64,000 nucleotides of DNA from the NCBI RefSeq assembly GCF_004745865.1, contig NZ_SRKZ01000001.1:372001-436000 (forward strand), in the 5' to 3' direction. A model generated the notes under the pieces. That model saw nothing but the letters and a program-made list of their open reading frames with translations, made no database searches and was not told the origin of the DNA. Origin of the DNA: Hymenobacter wooponensis (GTDB lineage: Bacteria > Bacteroidota > Bacteroidia > Cytophagales > Hymenobacteraceae). The stretch's first letter is position 1, and every line of letters starts with the position of its first letter. The position numbers and the translations under genes were made by a program. Below are positions 61,101 through 64,000 of this stretch, one piece after another.

Positions 61101-61365
61101 TGGTGCCCACGGCCACCTCAAAGGGCAGAAAGCCAATGTAGCTAAACCGCAGGGTGGCATTGGCGGGTACGGCCAAGTTAAAGCGGCCATCGGCGTCGGT
61201 GGAGGCGCCGGCGGTGGTACCCTGCACAACCACGGTCACGCCGGGCAGAGGCTCGCCCTTTTCCGACTTAACGATACCCTGAACGCGCTGTTGTTGTTGC
61301 TGTGCCCAGGCTGGTGCTACAGCACATGCCAACAGGGGCGTTAGCAACAGTAATTTTCTTTTCAT
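58114..61365 (-). CDS. SusC/RagA-family TonB-linked outer membrane protein
   Basis: A 1083-residue outer-membrane transporter. ATG 61365 opens a signal peptide (MKRKLLLLTPLLACAVAPAW). The mature start has a carboxypeptidase-regulatory-like domain (VQGIVKSEKGEPLPGVTVVV), then the TonB box region LDDVVVIGYQAVQRRDVTGS and the plug domain with VVDGIQIDN and GARGANGVVIITTKKG. The beta-barrel follows, with YTFTKYTGYDPEVNT near the C-terminus. It imports oligosaccharides released by the surface enzymes, powered by TonB. It precedes susD. A candidate operator (61645) lies 280 bases upstream, and a longer open frame to 61455 is not credible. Confidence 0.97.
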   Translation of the reverse strand: MKRKLLLLTPLLACAVAPAWAQQQQQRVQGIVKSEKGEPLPGVTVVVQGTTAGASTDADGRFNLAVPANATLRFSYIGFLPFEVAVGTKTDINVTLKEDTKTLDDVVVIGYQAVQRRDVTGSVSSVGAQQIKDIPVNSAAEALTGRLAGVQLTSSEGTPGNQDVRVRVRGGGSITQDNSPLYVVDGIQIDNALAVIAPQDIASVDVLKDASATAIYGARGANGVVIITTKKGIEGKTVISYNGFAGFRRISKKLDVLGPAEYLDYQFERSQQVGTTGLDAYRKLFGSSNYLSDTLNRARNSPFLDWQDEAFGRDAFQQTHNLSVSGGVKGTTYSLSLTRNDEDGIQRASGYSRNLVNFRFDTKPLEKLRIGLNVRFNDQTAKGAGTSSSGSNTTSRLRNAVQYLPLSVPRSTGVLIDPNIFDPEFFTTSSLINPLVAIDNEFRDDKRRTFNVGANLALDLAKGLVFRSTAGFDITNTEVNTFNGRFSPTIRQPAGGYNELPFATITTGNQVTLNNSNVLDYSLTKDKHMIGLLVGEETYQQRNRLQYIQTNFLPLDITAERAWANINQGVLPTGVTAQPVLPRTGIPQDYTLLSGFSRLTYSYDDRYLFTGTFRADGSSKFKAGNKWAYFPGASVAWRISKENFFTGVPAVSDLKLRLSYGQAGNNRIGDFQYDQLFEAGNAPYYLNHSPVLGASATTLSNDKLKWEVTTSRDIGIDLALWDNRVQFTGDVYYNTTSDLLINVPIPPFLGYTSQLQNVGKTSNKGIELQLTGTIFNKPDFTWTATANASMNRGRIESLGGDLKEISGINSGWAGSNFASAADYKAVVGRPVGEMYGYVTDGFYTADDFEGFNTATNLWIPKAGLLPSGTAVGQVAQPGVIKLKDLNGDGTVNDLDQTVIGNANPKVTGGLNQQFTYKNFDASIFLNFVLGNDVYNANKIEFTTNTPNTVFSNLLGVMEDRYRTINSDGTRITDLNTLREVNQNAKIWTPTQRYFLHSWAVENGSFLRVNNITVGYSLPKTLIQHVKMNQVRFYVTLNNLYTFTKYTGYDPEVNTRRSSPLTPGVDYAAYPRSRAFLFGVNLAL

Positions 61366-61644
61366 GACAGTGGTGTGGGAATTGGTATGGGATGAGAGCT
61401 TCAGCAGGCTTACCAGATTAAGCACCGTCCGCTGAGCGGGTGAGCGCCTCCTCACTTACTATCCCACTGCCGAGTGAACAGTTCTGCGTTGGGATATTTC
61501 AAGAAGCCACCTAGCATCGTTACTGAGGCCAACTGATTGCTACTAGCTTTTTGGATTGTGGGCTAGAGTATCAGTTCATTAAGTTTAGCCCTACCCTAAG
61601 AGAATGGGAAGAAGAACCCCAGATTTATTTCTGCAATCGATGTC

Positions 61645-61656
61645 GGGAACGTTCCC
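61645..61656. promoter_or_regulatory. Perfect palindrome GGGAACGTTCCC, candidate LacI-type operator
   Basis: A 12-base perfect inverted repeat centred on CG, with AACGTT in the middle, as in operators of LacI-family repressors and cre-like sites. It lies 280 bases upstream of the SusC start and about 330 bases beyond the GH43 stop. It could serve a regulator of the pectin locus; no LacI or GntR regulator is in the window, so this remains a suggestion. Confidence 0.4.
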
Positions 61657-61905
61657 ATTACCTGGTTTTCTTGGTTTACAGCTTATTTTACTACTTCAAT
61701 AGGAAGAAGCCACTATTTTCTTGACTTCGGCAACTCAGCAGCCTGCCACTATTATAGAATTGCATTTTTCCCACCTAACAGCTGTTAGCGACAGGTGTAT
61801 AAGTGTTACTGAACTTGCTGACATTCTAATCTTGCCCTTCCACTCAACTAATACTATCATCCCACGAGTACAGTACATTGCAGAAGGCGAGTTAACTTCT
61901 AAACA

Positions 61906-61942
61906 CGAAAAAGAGCCTTACTACCATGGGTAATAAGGCTCG
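61906..61942 (-). terminator. Intrinsic terminator of the GH43 gene
   Basis: On the minus strand GAGCCTTATTA pairs with TAGTAAGGCTC around a 7-base loop, with a run of T (TTTTTC) following. It begins about 30 bases after the stop at 61973. One mismatch in the 11-bp stem. Confidence 0.75.
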
Positions 61943-61972
61943 CTTAGTAAATAAGCACTTACATTCCGGCTG

Positions 61973-63598
61973 TTACTCTACCCTGAACCAGTCAAAGTCA
62001 GCTGCACCGGCATCATTAGTTTGCCCCAGACGGGTACAGAACAGGCCTAGCTTCGCGCCAATCCACTTTCCTTCGCGGGCGGTGAATACTGGGCCTACAG
62101 GGCGGAACTGTTGCCCGTCGAGGCTGTAACTGAACTGGCACTTGGCTTCTGGCTGAACGTTCACGCGCAGATAAATGGGTTGCTTGGCTGGTATCTCTAC
62201 CTGCGCTGAGCTGACTTCCGGACTTAGCTTGTCGGCATTCTGGCACGTCGTCTGGCCTAGGAGCAGCTTCCCACCCTGATTGGTTACGGAGAGGTAGGCA
62301 TAATCCAGGCCCATCATGATTAGACCAGCTTTTTCACCTTCGAAACGCGGAGTAAAGGTAAACTTTGTAGTTGCGGTGAACTTGTCGGCGGGAAGCTTCT
62401 GCAGCAGCAGGTTTGACACTTGCCAGAAGTTCTTGAAGCCCTCTGGCAGCGGCACTGAGTATAACCGCAAAAAGCCCTCATTGCCGTTCAGGAAGGCCCA
62501 ACCAACTCCAGGGTTGGCATGCCACTGCCACTGCAGGCCTAGAGTGTTCGTGTTGAACTCGTCGGAAGTGGGGGGCGTGGCAATGGGCTGGGCTTTGCCG
62601 GCGGGCTTGCGGTAGGTGAGCACCGGCTGCCCTTTGCCGTCCCCGTCGGGGTCTTCGCCAATGATAGGCCAGTCGTTTTTCCAGGCCATGGGCTGCAGGT
62701 GTACCACGCGGCCATAAGCGCCCTGGTCCTGAAAGTGCAGAAACCAATCTTCCTTACCGCCGGGCGTGTCTATCCAGGCGCCTTGGTGAGGGCCGTTCAC
62801 GGGCGTTTTGCCCTGATCCATCACAATGCGGTCTTCGTAGGGGCCGAATACGTTTTTGGAGCGCATCACCACCTGCCAGCCGGTGGGTACGCCGCCGCCG
62901 GGCGCGAAGATGTAGTAGTAGCCGTGGCGCTTGTAGAACTTAGGTCCTTCAATGGTGGGGTGCTTGTCATGGCCATCAAACACCAGCACTTCATCACCCA
63001 GCAGGCCTAGGCCGTCGGGGCGCATGCGACTCACAGCTAGCACACTCTTGAAACCCGCCCGGGAGCCCGCGAAGCCGTGCACGAGGTAGGCCTTGCCGTC
63101 CTCATCCCAAAGCGGGCAGGGGTCAATCCAGCCCTTGGCCTCCTTAATGCACACGGGCGCCGACCACGGCCCGGCCGGGTTCTTGGCCGTGGTTACGAAA
63201 ATGCCCAGGTCGGGGTCGGGGTAAAAGATGTGGAACAGCTTGTTGTGGTACCGAATGGCAGGTGCCCATACGCCGTTGCCGTGCTGCACCGTAGCATAGC
63301 GCGCTGCCGGAGGCTGCTGGGTAAATACTGCGCCAATCAGCGACCAGTTCACTAAATCCTTGGAATGCAGTATCTGGAGGCCCGGCACCGCATTGAAACT
63401 CGATGAGGTGAGGTAGTAATCGTCGCCCACGCGTACCACATCAGGGTCAGAGTAATCGGCGTAGAGCACTGGGTTCTTGTACATCCCATTGCCCAGATCC
63501 GGCACCCACACTTTGGAAATGGCGGAAGTTTGCGCAGCTACCTTTAGCGGCTGTAGGCCAGTTAGAGCGAGAAGTAACAGCAGTGAAAAACGCATCAT
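61973..63598 (-). CDS. Secreted glycoside hydrolase family 43
   Basis: A 541-residue secreted enzyme. ATG 63598 opens the signal MMRFSLLLLLALTGLQPLKV (cut near VAAQ). The five-bladed propeller of GH43 shows its catalytic acids: Asp51 in YADYSDPDV, the pKa-modulating Asp in GWIDPCPLWDED, and the Glu in PTIEGPKFYKRHGYYYIF. The C-terminal 200 residues, from PTSDEFNTNTLGLQWQW, are a concanavalin-like beta-sandwich that often accompanies GH43 beta-xylosidases and arabinofuranosidases. In this pectin locus it may remove arabinose or xylose side chains; the exact linkage is not decided. It is followed by a terminator and precedes susC. Confidence 0.92.
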   Translation of the reverse strand: MMRFSLLLLLALTGLQPLKVAAQTSAISKVWVPDLGNGMYKNPVLYADYSDPDVVRVGDDYYLTSSSFNAVPGLQILHSKDLVNWSLIGAVFTQQPPAARYATVQHGNGVWAPAIRYHNKLFHIFYPDPDLGIFVTTAKNPAGPWSAPVCIKEAKGWIDPCPLWDEDGKAYLVHGFAGSRAGFKSVLAVSRMRPDGLGLLGDEVLVFDGHDKHPTIEGPKFYKRHGYYYIFAPGGGVPTGWQVVMRSKNVFGPYEDRIVMDQGKTPVNGPHQGAWIDTPGGKEDWFLHFQDQGAYGRVVHLQPMAWKNDWPIIGEDPDGDGKGQPVLTYRKPAGKAQPIATPPTSDEFNTNTLGLQWQWHANPGVGWAFLNGNEGFLRLYSVPLPEGFKNFWQVSNLLLQKLPADKFTATTKFTFTPRFEGEKAGLIMMGLDYAYLSVTNQGGKLLLGQTTCQNADKLSPEVSSAQVEIPAKQPIYLRVNVQPEAKCQFSYSLDGQQFRPVGPVFTAREGKWIGAKLGLFCTRLGQTNDAGAADFDWFRVE

Positions 63599-63761
63599 AG
63601 GCAATTGAGCAAGCAACTGTATTAGTGATAGATAGAACTCTCATTCCGAACATGTGGCGCATTAAGCCAGAAAAAGGAATATGATGAGTGGCCTAGAGGC
63701 TACCCCAGATTCTTCACTGCTTTCGGAATGACAACAGACGTTGGCATTGTGCTGAATGCCG
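63599..63761. repeat. Spacer with part of a 'cggaatgac' repeat
   Basis: CTCATTCCGAACATG (63640) and CAGATTCTTCACTGCTTTCGG followed by AATGAC (about 63708-63732) resemble the two ends of the common 'gtcattccgagcagc...gaatctgg' repeat; the arms pair in part. GGCCTAG occurs at 63688. No gene is seen here. Confidence 0.45.
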
Positions 63762-64000
63762 CTACTCTTTAGTGGGATTCCAGTTGCGGAACACTTTGTC
63801 GAGGGTGTATTCCTGAGCTTGCTGATCGGTTAGTTGCTTGGACCAGGATACCCGGCGCGGGGGCTGGAAACCTTTGCCGCGGTTCTTATACTCGGCGTAG
63901 GAGGCGGTTTGCTTGTTGCTTTCCTTTTCCCAATGGTCCCACCCTTCCGGGCGAATTTGCTCGCCTAGCTCGCACTGCATGAACACGGTTTTGGCATATG
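63762..64000 (-). CDS. Pectinesterase, C-terminal part (runs off the right edge)
   Basis: The open frame continues past 64000. Its last 79 codons read YAKTVFMQCELGEQIRPEGWDHW, shown here as two short parts (AKTVFMQCELGEQ, IRPEGWDHW), then TASYAEYKNRGKG, RVSWSKQLT and YTLDKVFRNWNPT. This matches the end of family CE8 pectin methylesterases, where the C...IxPEGW motif and the Tyr/Glu rich AEYKNRG are conserved. It hydrolyses methyl esters of pectin. Upstream part is outside the window, so signal peptide and active site cannot be checked. It is 163 bases upstream of the GH43 gene. Confidence 0.85.
   Translation of the reverse strand, partial: YAKTVFMQCELGEQIRPEGWDHWEKESNKQTASYAEYKNRGKGFQPPRRVSWSKQLTDQQAQEYTLDKVFRNWNPTKE

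Larger units (their letters stand above)
61366..61972. other. 607-base spacer between susC and the GH43 gene
   Basis: It holds a perfect palindrome (61645-61656), a terminator hairpin (61906-61942), and the susC promoter, of which I find no TAnnTTTG box. A minus-strand-independent short frame (61721-61933) on the plus strand has no support. No other gene is seen. Confidence 0.5.

Noticed and set aside
50..64000. CRISPR array, tRNA or rRNA genes, insertion sequences, prophage
   Set aside because: I saw no regularly spaced direct repeats, cloverleaf sequences, rRNA signatures, transposase or phage genes in either strand.

Overview
The window most likely comes from a GC-rich member of the Bacteroidota, probably Hymenobacter or a close relative. 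The supporting signs are a SusC/SusD outer-membrane pair, a secreted protein with a type B type IX secretion C-terminal domain, many lipoproteins with short Bacteroidota-type signal peptides, TAnnTTTG promoter boxes, and almost no Shine-Dalgarno sequences. The genus is an inference from overall character; no rRNA or marker gene is present. I see no tRNA, rRNA, CRISPR array, insertion sequence or prophage.

Layout. 1-7523: small secreted and membrane proteins, a GNAT enzyme, an AraC regulator next to an FAD monooxygenase with a decayed second AraC copy behind it, two lipoproteins, and an F420-reductase-like NADP-binding protein flanked by two related hairpins. 7537-13296: two separated histidine-utilisation genes (hutU, hutG) around a tandem pair of Gly/Ser/Thr repeat lipoproteins and a membrane-anchored metallo-beta-lactamase-fold protein. 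13577-22355: mixed housekeeping genes (MarR regulator, YebC, serine hydrolase, beta-propeller lipoprotein, RluF-type pseudouridine synthase, YiaA-like membrane protein, maltose acetyltransferase-like protein). 22472-31569: a biotin cluster in the order bioB, bioF, a DinB-like gene, bioD, a T9SS surface protein, bioA, and a FabF-like ketoacyl synthase overlapping bioA. 31738-34215: a secreted M28 peptidase and two small genes. 34405-37116: lysC-lysA preceded by a structured leader with a lysine-rich mini-ORF and an intrinsic terminator. 37332-44499: a GT39-like glycosyltransferase, a DUF2867 epimerase-like protein, an aldehyde dehydrogenase and fructose-1,6-bisphosphatase.

44842-64000 is a pectin utilisation locus, all on the minus strand. 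Reading in transcription order from the right edge it holds a partial pectinesterase, a GH43 enzyme, SusC, SusD, KdgF, a pectinesterase/pectate-lyase fusion, UxaB, UxaA, UxaC, KdgK, Eda, an ExuT-like transporter and an NTF2-like secreted protein. Together they could remove methyl esters from pectin, cleave it, import the products, and convert galacturonate through tagaturonate, altronate, KDG and KDPG to pyruvate and glyceraldehyde-3-phosphate. Fructose-1,6-bisphosphatase next door could serve gluconeogenesis from these products.

Across the window the heptamer CTAGGCC/GGCCTAG occurs about 95 times by eye, in genes and spacers alike, roughly ten times chance expectation. Intergenic spacers also carry several families of inverted repeats of the kind scattered through Bacteroidota genomes.
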